Shown: piece by piece, positions 6,416 through 12,791 of the stretch | How positions within the stretch are numbered: position 1 is the stretch's first letter | How the letters are laid out: each line of letters starts with the position of its first letter | Source of the DNA: ZC4RG30 sp964456255 | GTDB lineage: Bacteria; Pseudomonadota; Gammaproteobacteria; Steroidobacterales; Steroidobacteraceae | Direction of reading: 5' to 3' | Length of the DNA: 12,791 nucleotides | NCBI GenBank assembly: GCA_964456255.1 | Contig: CAYWDZ010000077.1 | Location: forward strand, 1 to 12,791 | Position numbers and translations under genes: made by a program | Notes under the pieces: generated by a model | The model's database searches: none | What the model was told of the DNA's origin: nothing | Seen by the model: only the letters and a program-made list of their open reading frames with translations

Positions 6416-8464
6416 CTACCAGTCCGCGGTATTGGTGCTGCCAGCATAACGCTGCAGCAGCGCGGCCTGCGCCGACACGGGTTCCGCGACGCCTTCGCGT
6501 GCACGCAGATAACTGCCGTCAGGCTGGAGAATCCAGGTATCGGCGGTGTCGGTGAGGTACAGGTCCAGTTCCGCGCGCAGTTGTGCATGCAGGACAGTGT
6601 CCCTGATCGGGAACGCGATCTCCACGCGACGGAACAGATTCCGCTCCATCCAGTCGGCGCTGGCGCAGAACAGTGCGGCCTGTTCCCCATTGCCAAAGCA
6701 CCACACGCGCGAATGTTCCAGGAACCGCCCGACGATGGACCGGACCTGGATGTTTTCGGAAAGTCCCGGTACGCCCGGGCGCAGTGCGCAGATGCCGCGC
6801 ACGATCAGATCCACGCGGCAGCCAGCGCGCGAAGCGGCGTACAGCGCTTCGATGACCTGTGGCTCGGTGAGCGCATTCATGCGCGCCATGATGCGGCCCT
6901 GGTCCCGCAGCTCCGCCTGCCCACGAATCAGATCCAGGAGCTTCTCGTGCATCGTGAATGGAGACTGCAGCAGCAGCCGCAGCCTGGGTGTGCGGGTGAG
7001 GCTGGTAAGCTGCAGGAAGATCTCGTGCACATCGAGGCCGATGGATTCATTGCTCGTCAGCAAACCGTAGTCGGTGTATTGACGCGCCGTCTTGTGGTGA
7101 TAGTTGCCGGTGCCCAGGTGACAGTAGCGGCGGATGCCATCGTGCTCGCGGCGCACCACCAGCAGCATCTTCGCGTGGGTCTTGTATCCCACTACGCCGT
7201 ACATCACGTGCACGCCGGCCTCCTGCAGGCGGCTCGCGAGGTCGATGTTGGCTTCCTCATCGAAGCGTGCCCTGAGCTCGATGATGGCGGTCACGTCCTT
7301 GCCATTGTTGGCAGCCGTGACCAGTGCCTCCACGAAGGGTGAATCGGTGCCGGTGCGATACAGGGTCTGCTTGATGGCCAGCACCTGCGGATCCGCTGCT
7401 GCGAGCCGCAGAAAATCCATCACCGGCGCGAAACTCTGGAATGGATGGTGCAGCAGCCAGTCGCGCGCGCGCAGCTGTTCGAACGGGTCCACGCCGGAAG
7501 ACAGCTGTTCGGGCAGCGCCGGCGTGAACAACGGGTATTTCAGGTCGCTGCGCCCGGCCAGGTCGTAGATGACGGAAAGCCGATTGAGGTTCACCGGACC
7601 TGAGACGCGATACAGGTCGTCGCGATGCAGCGAGAACTCCTTCAGCAGGAACTCGGCGATGTCGTCCGGGCAGTCCATCGAGGTTTCCAGGCGCACCGCA
7701 GCGCCGTAGCGCCGGTGCGCGAGCTCTCCCTCGAGTGCCCGGCGCAAGTCATCGACTTCTTCTTCATCCACGAACAGGTCGCTGTTGCGCGTGACGCGGA
7801 AGGGGTAACAGCCATGCACGGCCATGCCCGGAAACAGCAGTGCGATGAATTCCCACACGATGTTCGACAGCAGCACCAGTGTCACGCCGCTGCCGCCATT
7901 GGCAACGCGCACCACGCGTGGCAGCGAACGCGGAACCTGCACGATGGCCAGATCCGTGTCGCGGCCGAAGGCGTCCTTGCCTTCCAGCTTCACGACGAAG
8001 TTCAGGCTCTTGTTCTGGATGCGCGGGAAGGGTCGCGCCGGGTCGAGGCCCAGCGGGGTGAGCACCGGTTCCACCTCGTTGTGAAAGTGCTGTTCCAGCA
8101 GCTCACGGTCGCCAGGGGACCAGACATCGCGCGTCTGGATTCGTATGCCTGCCGCATCCAGTGCGGGCAGCAAGTGGGTGTTGAGGCACACATACTGATC
8201 GCTGATCAGGCGAGCCGCGCGCGCCTGGATTGCCGCCAGCTGTTCCTCTACCGGCGTGCCCAGCTCGGCCAGTTGCTTGAGGCCTGCCACGCGGATCTCG
8301 AAGAACTCATCCAGGTTGCTGGATGAAATGCACAGGAAGCGCAGTCGCTCCAGCAAGGGCAGGGTGGGGTCGTTGGCCAGTGCCAGCACCCGCTGATTGA
8401 ACTCGAGCAGCGAGAGCTCGCGATTGATGAACGGTTCCATGCGTGTGGCGCGAGACTCGTTCAT
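6416..8464 (-). CDS. ppk1: Polyphosphate kinase PPK1
   Basis: PPK1 reversibly polymerises the gamma-phosphate of ATP into inorganic polyphosphate. The product is 682 aa, against 688 for E. coli. Motifs appear in family order: INRELSLLEFNQRVL and SSSNLDEFFEIRVAGL (N domain), FVVKLEG and DLFVDEEEVDDL (head domain), then the two catalytic domains with LRARFDEEANIDLASRLQEAG, YKTHAKMLLV (H430, the autophosphorylated His), HLGTGNYHHKTARQYTDYGL, VRGICALRPGVPGLSENI, VGRFLEHSRVWCFGNG (H584, the second catalytic His) and CASADWMERNLFRRVE. No key residue is missing. ATG 8464 lies 2 nt after the anmK stop; ATG 8440 (MEPFINREL) is an alternative start, and neither has a strong ribosome site. It is probably translated by coupling with anmK. 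Confidence 0.96.
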   Translation of the reverse strand: MNESRATRMEPFINRELSLLEFNQRVLALANDPTLPLLERLRFLCISSSNLDEFFEIRVAGLKQLAELGTPVEEQLAAIQARAARLISDQYVCLNTHLLPALDAAGIRIQTRDVWSPGDRELLEQHFHNEVEPVLTPLGLDPARPFPRIQNKSLNFVVKLEGKDAFGRDTDLAIVQVPRSLPRVVRVANGGSGVTLVLLSNIVWEFIALLFPGMAVHGCYPFRVTRNSDLFVDEEEVDDLRRALEGELAHRRYGAAVRLETSMDCPDDIAEFLLKEFSLHRDDLYRVSGPVNLNRLSVIYDLAGRSDLKYPLFTPALPEQLSSGVDPFEQLRARDWLLHHPFQSFAPVMDFLRLAAADPQVLAIKQTLYRTGTDSPFVEALVTAANNGKDVTAIIELRARFDEEANIDLASRLQEAGVHVMYGVVGYKTHAKMLLVVRREHDGIRRYCHLGTGNYHHKTARQYTDYGLLTSNESIGLDVHEIFLQLTSLTRTPRLRLLLQSPFTMHEKLLDLIRGQAELRDQGRIMARMNALTEPQVIEALYAASRAGCRVDLIVRGICALRPGVPGLSENIQVRSIVGRFLEHSRVWCFGNGEQAALFCASADWMERNLFRRVEIAFPIRDTVLHAQLRAELDLYLTDTADTWILQPDGSYLRAREGVAEPVSAQAALLQRYAGSTNTADW

Positions 8465-8466
8465 GT

Positions 8467-9588
8467 CTATTGCATTTTGGTGACAGCGCCCTTGTACAGC
8501 GCACCCAGCACCCGTGGACCGCGGGCTCCAGTCACCATCGTGACATTTCCCGGAAGCCCTTCCAGGTACCGGTGCGCGAGCCACGCAAACAGGCCGGCTT
8601 CCACCTGGTCAGGTGCAATGCCGCGGGTGCCCGTATCCACTACCCTGCATTGCGGAGCGGCTGCTGCCAGTCGCCGCAGCAACTCCTTATTGAAGGCGCC
8701 GCCCCCGCATACCAGCAGTTCGGCCGGTGCAAACCCTGGTATCGCCGCAAGCGCGCTGGCGATGGTCGCGGCCGTGAATTCGCACAGTGTGGCCTGCACG
8801 TCCGCGGCCGCCGCCGGATGCGCGTGCAGTTTCGACTCCAGCCAGGGCCAGTTGAACAACTCGCGGCCGGTGCTCTTCGGCGCAGGCCGCGCAAGATACG
8901 GTTCGGCCAGCAACGCCTGCAGCAGTTCAGCCTGCACCTGGCCCTGTGCTGCAAGCTGCCCCGCCTGGTCATAAGGCGTGCCCAGATGCCTGGTGGCCAT
9001 CAGGTCCATCAGGCAGTTTCCCGGTCCGGTATCGAAGCCGCCCACGTCACCATTGGCATGCAGCAGCGTGAGGTTGGCGATGCCGCCGATGTTGACCACG
9101 GCGCGGTCTTCACCGCGCACCCCGAAGGCGGCTGCATGGAATGCGGGAACCAGCGGCGCTGCTTCCCCACCAGCCGCCATATCGCGACGGCGGAAGTCAG
9201 CCACGACATCAATGCCGGTGATTTCAGCGATGCGATTCGGATCGCCGATCTGGATGGTGTAGGGCAATGTCTCTTGCGGCCGGTGCAGCACGGTCTGGCC
9301 GTGGCTGCCGATGGCCCGGACATCACCTGGCAGCCTCGCGCACTGTTTCAGCAGAGCGATCGCCGCCGCGCCGAATACTTCACCGATGCCCGCATCCAGC
9401 GCACCCAGTTCATCGAGGTTGCATTGCGCAGGATTGGCGACTGCCGACTTCAGGCGCGCGGCGAGATCGATCGGGTAATCCTGATGAATTGCGCCACGGA
9501 TCCGGAATTGCCCGTCGGCAATCTCCAGCAGCACGGCCTCAACGCCGTCCATGCTGGTACCGGAAATGAGGCCGGCATAGAGAGTCAT
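8467..9588 (-). CDS. anmK: Anhydro-N-acetylmuramic acid kinase
   Basis: AnmK cleaves the 1,6-anhydro ring of anhydroMurNAc and phosphorylates it to MurNAc-6-phosphate, a cytoplasmic step in cell-wall recycling. The 373-aa length is normal (E. coli 369). Motifs are the ATP-binding start GLISGTSMDGVEAVL (residues 6-20), GSHGQTVLHRP, DFRRRDMAAGGEGAP-like DFRRRDMAAGGEAAPLVPAFH, NIGGIANLTLL, GFDTGPGNCLMD with the catalytic Asp at 186, and LLVCGGGAFN near the C-terminus. ATG 9588 is chosen because MTLYAGLISGTSMDG matches the family N-terminus and an AGAGG sequence stands before it. It lies between mepM and ppk1. The anmK-mepM pair is conserved in Pseudomonas, but there anmK borders erpA directly rather than ppk1. 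Confidence 0.95.
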   Translation of the reverse strand: MTLYAGLISGTSMDGVEAVLLEIADGQFRIRGAIHQDYPIDLAARLKSAVANPAQCNLDELGALDAGIGEVFGAAAIALLKQCARLPGDVRAIGSHGQTVLHRPQETLPYTIQIGDPNRIAEITGIDVVADFRRRDMAAGGEAAPLVPAFHAAAFGVRGEDRAVVNIGGIANLTLLHANGDVGGFDTGPGNCLMDLMATRHLGTPYDQAGQLAAQGQVQAELLQALLAEPYLARPAPKSTGRELFNWPWLESKLHAHPAAAADVQATLCEFTAATIASALAAIPGFAPAELLVCGGGAFNKELLRRLAAAAPQCRVVDTGTRGIAPDQVEAGLFAWLAHRYLEGLPGNVTMVTGARGPRVLGALYKGAVTKMQ

Positions 9589-9592
9589 TTGA

Positions 9593-9597
9593 CCTCT
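9593..9597 (-). promoter_or_regulatory. Ribosome binding site of anmK
   Basis: AGAGG on the minus strand, 4 nt before ATG 9588. It supports this start over in-frame start codons farther upstream, which would run into the mepM 3' end. Confidence 0.5.
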
Positions 9598-9613
9598 AGA
9601 GTTTCGGAACGCT

Positions 9614-10942
9614 TCAGGGTGTGGCGAGCGCCACGACTGCCGCGGGTGCCGAGGCGGCATCAAGGCGTGCCAGCAGCGGTGCGGTTGCCTGCTCGAAGCG
9701 GGTGCGTTCGTCAGCCGGTACGGGTTCGCCTGGCTCGGAACGGCGCAGAGCCTTCTGCGGATCGACGGTCACACCGTTGTCGATGAACTCGAAATGCAGG
9801 TGAGGTCCGGTGGCAAGCCCGGTCATGCCGACATAGCCGATGAGTTCGCCTTGTTCGACGCGTTGACCAGTCTTGAGTCCCTTGGCAAAGCGCGACATGT
9901 GTCCATAGCGGGTGACGATGCCGTTGGCGTGGCTCAGCTCCACCAGATTGCCGAAGCCACCCTTCCGTCCAACAAACTTCACGCGCCCCGCGCCCGCGGC
10001 GAAGATCCTGGTGCCGCTCGGCGCGGCATAGTCCACGCCCCTGTGTGCACGAATCGTGTTCAGCACCGGGTGTTTGCGATTCGGATTGAACACGGAGCTG
10101 ATACGCGAGAATTGCACGGGAGCCTTCAGGAAGGCCTTGCGGAGTGACACGCCATCCGGTGTGAAGTAGGCAGCTTCACCCGCGGCATTCTCATAGCGCA
10201 CGGCCCGAAAGCGAACGCCGTTGTTCACGAACTCGGCGGCGAGCACGTTGCCCTTGCCTTCGCCAACGATCTGGCCGTCCTTTTCGAATTGCTCGTACAC
10301 CAGCGTGAAGGAATCACCCACGCGCAGGTCGAGCACGAAGTCCACGTCCCAGCGGAAGATATCCGCCACCTGCCAGATGGTTGCATCGTGCAGCCCGGCA
10401 GCGTAGCCGGCGGCAAACAGGTTGGATTTGATGGTGCCGGTTGCCGTCACCAGGTGGCTGATGAGTGGCACTTGCTCGACACTGGCCGTGAAGTTGTCAG
10501 AGGCGTCGCGTTCGACCTTGAGCATCTGATTGATCGAAAGAGGGCGCTGCAGCGCCACGATCTGGTCGTCCCGGGTGAAGACGGTGAGCATGTCGCCGGG
10601 TCGAATCCGGTCCAGCGCCTCGCGGGCCGTATCCAGGGCGCGGATGTTGGCAAGGTCGGCGAGCGACAGCTCCAGGCGCCGGAAGATCTGGTCCAGGGTG
10701 TCGTTGCGCTTGACGATGATTTCCACGGCCTCGGCGAGGCTTGCGGTGGTGCTCTGCAGGGCTGAGTCGCCGGTCTGTGCTGCGACAAAAGCATCAAGGG
10801 CGATGCGGGTAGTGTCGGCCTGTCTGGCCAGATGCACCGAGGCCTGCAACCCAAGGCCGGCGATGACGGCGCAACACAGGAGTTGCAGTCCATGCAGGGG
10901 AATCAGGCCATGAATCTTTGATGAGCGGGATTTCAGAGCCAC
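9614..10942 (-). CDS. mepM: Murein DD-endopeptidase, M23 family, MepM/YebA-like
   Basis: MepM-type enzymes cut D-Ala-mDAP crosslinks so that new murein can be inserted. The 442-aa protein (E. coli MepM 440) has one N-terminal membrane anchor at about residues 18-35, so it should face the periplasm. A LysM/OapA-like domain follows at about 70-122 (VEIIVKRNDTLDQIFRRL ... IRPGDMLTVF), then a Csd3-like middle domain and the M23 peptidase at about 285-400. The zinc site is complete: H300 and D304 in HRGVDYAAPSG, H348 in YGHMS, and H381/H383 in GPHLHFEF. The start is GTG 10942; no ATG upstream gives a better N-terminus. It is the first gene of the minus-strand operon, and its neighbour anmK recycles murein fragments, so the two share a theme. 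No LytM inhibitor or partner gene is present. Confidence 0.93.
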   Translation of the reverse strand: MALKSRSSKIHGLIPLHGLQLLCCAVIAGLGLQASVHLARQADTTRIALDAFVAAQTGDSALQSTTASLAEAVEIIVKRNDTLDQIFRRLELSLADLANIRALDTAREALDRIRPGDMLTVFTRDDQIVALQRPLSINQMLKVERDASDNFTASVEQVPLISHLVTATGTIKSNLFAAGYAAGLHDATIWQVADIFRWDVDFVLDLRVGDSFTLVYEQFEKDGQIVGEGKGNVLAAEFVNNGVRFRAVRYENAAGEAAYFTPDGVSLRKAFLKAPVQFSRISSVFNPNRKHPVLNTIRAHRGVDYAAPSGTRIFAAGAGRVKFVGRKGGFGNLVELSHANGIVTRYGHMSRFAKGLKTGQRVEQGELIGYVGMTGLATGPHLHFEFIDNGVTVDPQKALRRSEPGEPVPADERTRFEQATAPLLARLDAASAPAAVVALATP

Positions 10943-11090
10943 GAATCTGCCACCAGATCAGTCAATTATGTAAACTTCAAGCGAAGCTACATTAATGATG
11001 CAGTATGGCGCAACCGCTCTTCCTGTCCGGTTGGGCCAACTGCGACGCACGGCACGACCGCCAGGGTTCTTCCGCTATTCTTCCGCGCCC
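10943..11090. promoter_or_regulatory. Divergent mepM / tyrS control region
   Basis: This 148-bp region separates the two divergent operons and must hold the promoter of the mepM operon and probably that of tyrS. The part nearest mepM (about 10960-10995) is the only A+T-rich stretch outside the rRNA leader. On the minus strand it holds a CATAAT-like -10 candidate, but no convincing -35 at the right distance. The tyrS side is described separately. Confidence 0.45.
11054..11081 (+). promoter_or_regulatory. Putative tyrS promoter resembling the rrn promoters
   Basis: TATTCT at 11076-11081 is a 5/6 match to TATACT, the -10 of both rRNA promoters downstream, and lies in the context CCGCTATTCTTCCGCGCCC (11072-11090). 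That context matches 12544-12562 at P2 in 17 of 19 bases. At the same 16-nt spacing, the -35 is ACGACC (11054-11059), only 3/6 to TTGACA. Transcription would start near 11088, leaving almost no leader before ATG 11091. Confidence 0.4.
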
Positions 11091-12338
11091 ATGACAGACC
11101 AGAACAGCACTCCGGAAATTTCCGGCCCTGCAGCCGCGCAGCTCGCCGAAATCACTCGCGGCACCCACGACATTCTCACGCGGCCCGACCTGATCAGGAA
11201 GCTTGCGCGGGGCAAGCCACTGGTGGTGAAGGCCGGCTTTGATCCGACGGCGCCTGACCTGCATCTTGGGCACACCGTGCTGCTCAACAAGATGCGCCAG
11301 TTCCAGCAATACGGGCACGAGGTGGTGTTCCTCATCGGGGATTTCACGGGACTGATCGGGGATCCGACCGGGCGCAATGCCACGCGCCCACGCCTGACGC
11401 CTGAAGAGATCAAGGCCAACGCGAAGACCTATGAGAAGCAGGTCTTCAAGATTCTGGACAGCGCCAGAACCCGGGTGGAATTCAATTCACGCTGGTTTGG
11501 CCAGATGGATGCGGCCGGCCTGATCGAAATCGCCGCGAAACACACTGTGGCGCGCATGATGGAGCGCGACGATTTCACCAAGCGCTTTCGCGCCGGCCAG
11601 CCTATTGCCCTGCATGAATTCCTGTATCCGCTGGTGCAGGGCTACGACTCGGTGGCCCTCAGGGCCGATGTGGAACTGGGGGGCACGGACCAGACCTTCA
11701 ATCTGCTCGTCGGGCGCGCGCTGCAGGACCACTACGGGCAGGAGCCGCAGGTCGTGATCACGGTCCCGCTGCTCGAGGGGCTGGACGGCGTCAACAAGAT
11801 GTCCAAGTCGCTGGGCAACTATGTCGGCATCACGGAGGACCCGGATACCCAGTTTGGCAAGCTGATGTCGATCTCGGACGATCTGATGTGGCGCTACTTC
11901 GAGCTGCTGTCATTCCGGCCGCTGACCGAGATTACGGCTCTGAAATCCGCAGTGGAGCAGGGGCGCAATCCGCGGGACGTGAAATTCGAGCTCGCCGAGG
12001 AAATCGTGGCCCGTTTCCACGGTCAGGCCGCGGCTAACCAGGCCCGCGAGAACTTCATTGCGCGCTTTTCGCAGAAGACCCTACCCACGGCTGAGGACCT
12101 GCCATTGCAGTCGTTGTCCTGTCAGGACGCCGGAGGTCTGAGACTGGCCGCCGCCCTGCGGGAGGCTGGCTTGGCGGCCAGCAATTCCGAGGCGAATCGC
12201 AAGATCCTGGAAGGCGCGGTAAAGGTCGATGGCAACAAGGTTCTGGACCGGGAAACGCGCCTGCAGCCCGGCTCCGAATACCTGCTGCAACTGGGGTCCC
12301 GCCGGTTTGCAAGGGTGCAGGTTGCTCCAGCCGTCTGA
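11091..12338 (+). CDS. tyrS: Tyrosyl-tRNA synthetase (KMSKS / TyrZ-like type)
   Basis: This enzyme charges tRNA-Tyr with tyrosine. The 415-aa protein has the class I catalytic domain with AGFDPTAPDLHLGH (HIGH motif, 58-61), GDFTGLIGDPTGR, the tyrosine pocket YPLVQGYD (Y179, Q183, D186), GGTDQTFNLLVGR and an exact KMSKS at 236-240. An S4 RNA-binding domain follows at about 350-415 (NSEANRKILEGAVKVDGNKV). The exact KMSKS and GGTDQ forms differ from E. coli TyrS (KFGKT, GGSDQWGN) and fit the TyrZ-like clade; P. aeruginosa has such a gene at this locus. ATG 11091 is chosen because the 32 residues before it, in a frame open from 10995, show no family similarity. There is no Shine-Dalgarno sequence, which fits a nearly leaderless mRNA. 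The stop codon lies inside a hairpin loop. Confidence 0.95.
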   Translation: MTDQNSTPEISGPAAAQLAEITRGTHDILTRPDLIRKLARGKPLVVKAGFDPTAPDLHLGHTVLLNKMRQFQQYGHEVVFLIGDFTGLIGDPTGRNATRPRLTPEEIKANAKTYEKQVFKILDSARTRVEFNSRWFGQMDAAGLIEIAAKHTVARMMERDDFTKRFRAGQPIALHEFLYPLVQGYDSVALRADVELGGTDQTFNLLVGRALQDHYGQEPQVVITVPLLEGLDGVNKMSKSLGNYVGITEDPDTQFGKLMSISDDLMWRYFELLSFRPLTEITALKSAVEQGRNPRDVKFELAEEIVARFHGQAAANQARENFIARFSQKTLPTAEDLPLQSLSCQDAGGLRLAAALREAGLAASNSEANRKILEGAVKVDGNKVLDRETRLQPGSEYLLQLGSRRFARVQVAPAV

Positions 12339-12348
12339 ACGGCTGGAG
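12325..12348 (+). terminator. Perfect 10-bp hairpin over the tyrS stop codon, terminator-like
   Basis: CTCCAGCCGT (12325-12334) pairs fully with ACGGCTGGAG (12339-12348) around a 4-nt loop CTGA, and the tyrS TGA (12336-12338) forms part of that loop. Only a short TTT at 12357-12359 follows, so as an intrinsic terminator it is weak in the U-tract though strong in the stem. It lies about 77 bp before the first rRNA promoter. Confidence 0.55.
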
Positions 12349-12424
12349 ACAGGTCATTTCCCCGTCAATCAGACCCCATTTCGGGGGGTTCTGGATTCGC
12401 TGGAAACAGGCACTTGTCAGATCG

Positions 12425-12452
12425 TTGACAGGCCCCAATTCGCGGCTATACT
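12425..12452 (+). promoter_or_regulatory. rRNA operon promoter P1 (sigma-70)
   Basis: The exact consensus -35 TTGACA (12425-12430) is followed after a 16-bp spacer by TATACT (12447-12452). The discriminator is GCGCGCCC, the G+C-rich type associated with ppGpp/DksA and initiating-NTP control of rRNA promoters. The start is expected near 12459. The 40 bases before the -35 are not strongly A+T-rich, so no clear UP element is seen. Confidence 0.85.
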
Positions 12453-12466
12453 GCGCGCCCTCCAGT

Positions 12467-12504
12467 CGAGGCGTCGTTGCACTACAGCAACGCACCCCGC
12501 CTCG
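12467..12504 (+). other. Two-part inverted repeat between P1 and P2
   Basis: The outer arms CGAGGCG (12467-12473) and CGCCTCG (12498-12504) and the inner arms CGTTGC (12475-12480) and GCAACG (12487-12492) are all perfect. The loop is ACTACA, with an asymmetric internal loop (T opposite CACCC). It would fold at the very 5' end of P1 transcripts. No T-run follows on either strand. Confidence 0.55.
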
Positions 12505-12525
12505 GAAAACAAAGGTTTGGAAGGG

Positions 12526-12553
12526 TTGACGGAAGGCGGTTCGCCGCTATACT
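12526..12553 (+). promoter_or_regulatory. rRNA operon promoter P2 (sigma-70)
   Basis: TTGACG (12526-12531), a 16-bp spacer and TATACT (12548-12553) repeat the P1 layout 101 bp downstream. The discriminator TCCGCCCCCCG is very G+C-rich. An A-rich stretch just before the -35 (AAAACAAAGGTTT, 12506-12518) may act as an UP element for RNA polymerase alpha subunits. Confidence 0.82.
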
Positions 12554-12614
12554 TCCGCCCCCCGCCCTGACCCTTGTGGAAGGGCAAATCCCGGCCGTCC
12601 ATTGCGATGGGCCG

Positions 12615-12655
12615 TGCTGTTTAAAAATTTGGCAGGTAATTTGTGTGGGGACTCG
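12615..12655 (+). promoter_or_regulatory. rrn antitermination leader: boxA and boxC-like elements
   Basis: TGCTGTTTAAAA (12615-12626) matches the rrn boxA consensus TGCTCTTTAACA at 10 of 12 positions. TTGTGTGGGGACTCG (12641-12655) closely matches the boxC-type segment CTGTGTGGGCACTCG known from E. coli rrn leaders. By analogy, NusB/NusE bind boxA RNA so that polymerase resists Rho while transcribing rRNA. I see no clear boxB hairpin between them. Confidence 0.65.
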
Positions 12656-12663
12656 TGTCATGC

Positions 12664-12695
12664 ACTTTGGTGTCGATGACCGAGTGACCAAAAGT
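12664..12695 (+). other. Leader stem-loop
   Basis: ACTTTGGT (12664-12671) pairs with ACCAAAAGT (12687-12695), with a single bulged A and a 15-nt loop. It lies between boxC and the 16S 5' end and may be part of the precursor 16S leader fold. Confidence 0.35.
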
Positions 12696-12714
12696 CCAGC
12701 AATGGGCCTTTGAT

Positions 12715-12739
12715 TGCTCTTTTTGTTTGAAAGCTCAAA
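12715..12739 (+). other. Second boxA-like sequence and small hairpin before 16S
   Basis: TGCTCTTTTT (12715-12724) carries the first eight bases of the boxA consensus. It is followed by TTTGA-AAGC-TCAAA (12726-12739), a 5-bp hairpin a few bases before the mature 16S start. It may belong to the precursor processing region rather than to antitermination. Confidence 0.35.
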
Positions 12740-12744
12740 ACCTT

Positions 12745-12791
12745 CAAGTGAAGAGTTTGATCCTGGCTCAGATTGAACGCTGGCGGCGTGC
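12745..12791 (+). rRNA. rrs: 16S ribosomal RNA, 5' end (partial)
   Basis: The universal 16S start is present: TGAAGAGTTTGATC (12749-12762), then CTGGCTCAG and ATTGAACGCTGGCGGC. Aligning TGAAGAG with positions 5-11 of E. coli 16S places base 1 near 12745. The gene runs out of the window. GATTGAACGCTGGCGGC fits a proteobacterium. Confidence 0.97.

Noticed and set aside
6388..6696. Upstream extension of the dehydrogenase frame into ppk1
   Set aside because: These codons run antiparallel to nothing new: they read the ppk1 3' end in another frame, and a clear signal peptide begins at ATG 6387.
8443..9786. Plus-strand open frame of 447 codons across anmK
   Set aside because: It is antisense to AnmK and the MepM end, both of which carry full catalytic motifs. 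It has no ribosome site or domain signs.
10995..11090. N-terminal extension of TyrRS from ATG 10995 or 10998
   Set aside because: The added residues show no similarity to the family and are Arg/Pro-rich like random high-G+C reading. The start at 11091 gives the normal length, and the promoter-like element lies in the extension.
12477..12713. Open frame of 78 codons in the rRNA control region
   Set aside because: It covers promoter P2 and the boxA leader and has no ribosome site; it is regulatory DNA, not a gene.

Overview
The window is a high-G+C chromosomal segment from a gammaproteobacterium. This rests on an ErpA-type Fe-S carrier, an RppH, a MepM/YebA-like endopeptidase, AnmK, and the block erpA ... 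anmK-mepM-tyrS-16S rRNA, which has the same order and orientations as the block I recall around PA0665-PA0668 of Pseudomonas aeruginosa. The genus cannot be fixed from sequence reading alone. I see no mobile element, CRISPR array, tRNA or phage gene. Almost everything is housekeeping DNA.

Left part (+ strand, 1-4266): the 3' part of a prephenate dehydrogenase gene (tyrA), then a tight run rppH - DUF6776-like membrane coiled-coil protein - bactofilin - erpA - ppx. The last five genes are joined by a TGATG junction, a 6-nt gap, an ATGA overlap and a GTGA overlap, so they look co-transcribed and translationally coupled.

Middle part (- strand, 4288-10942), in transcription order: mepM, anmK, ppk1, and a secreted quinohemoprotein dehydrogenase with an N-terminal cytochrome c domain and a PQQ beta-propeller. 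Gaps are 25, 2 and 28 nt, so this is probably one operon. MepM and AnmK belong to murein turnover and recycling. PPK1 makes polyphosphate, and Ppx on the facing strand degrades it. The dehydrogenase is the accessory gene. Its metal site looks non-standard: Ser at the usual Glu ligand position, an extra Asp as in lanthanide enzymes, and no vicinal disulfide. The ppx and mepM operons converge at a hairpin around 4268-4304.

Right part (+ strand, 11091-12791): a KMSKS-type tyrosyl-tRNA synthetase whose stop codon lies in the loop of a perfect 10-bp hairpin. After it comes an rRNA operon control region of about 400 bp with two near-consensus tandem promoters with G+C-rich discriminators, a long hairpin between them, a boxA/boxC-like antitermination leader, and the first ~47 nt of 16S rRNA. 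The -10/discriminator block just before tyrS matches that of rRNA promoter P2 at 17 of 19 positions, suggesting that tyrS and the rRNA operon share growth-rate or stringent control. I found no wholly new system. The most interesting items are the dehydrogenase with the atypical metal site, its position between the polyphosphate genes, and the tyrS/rrn promoter resemblance.
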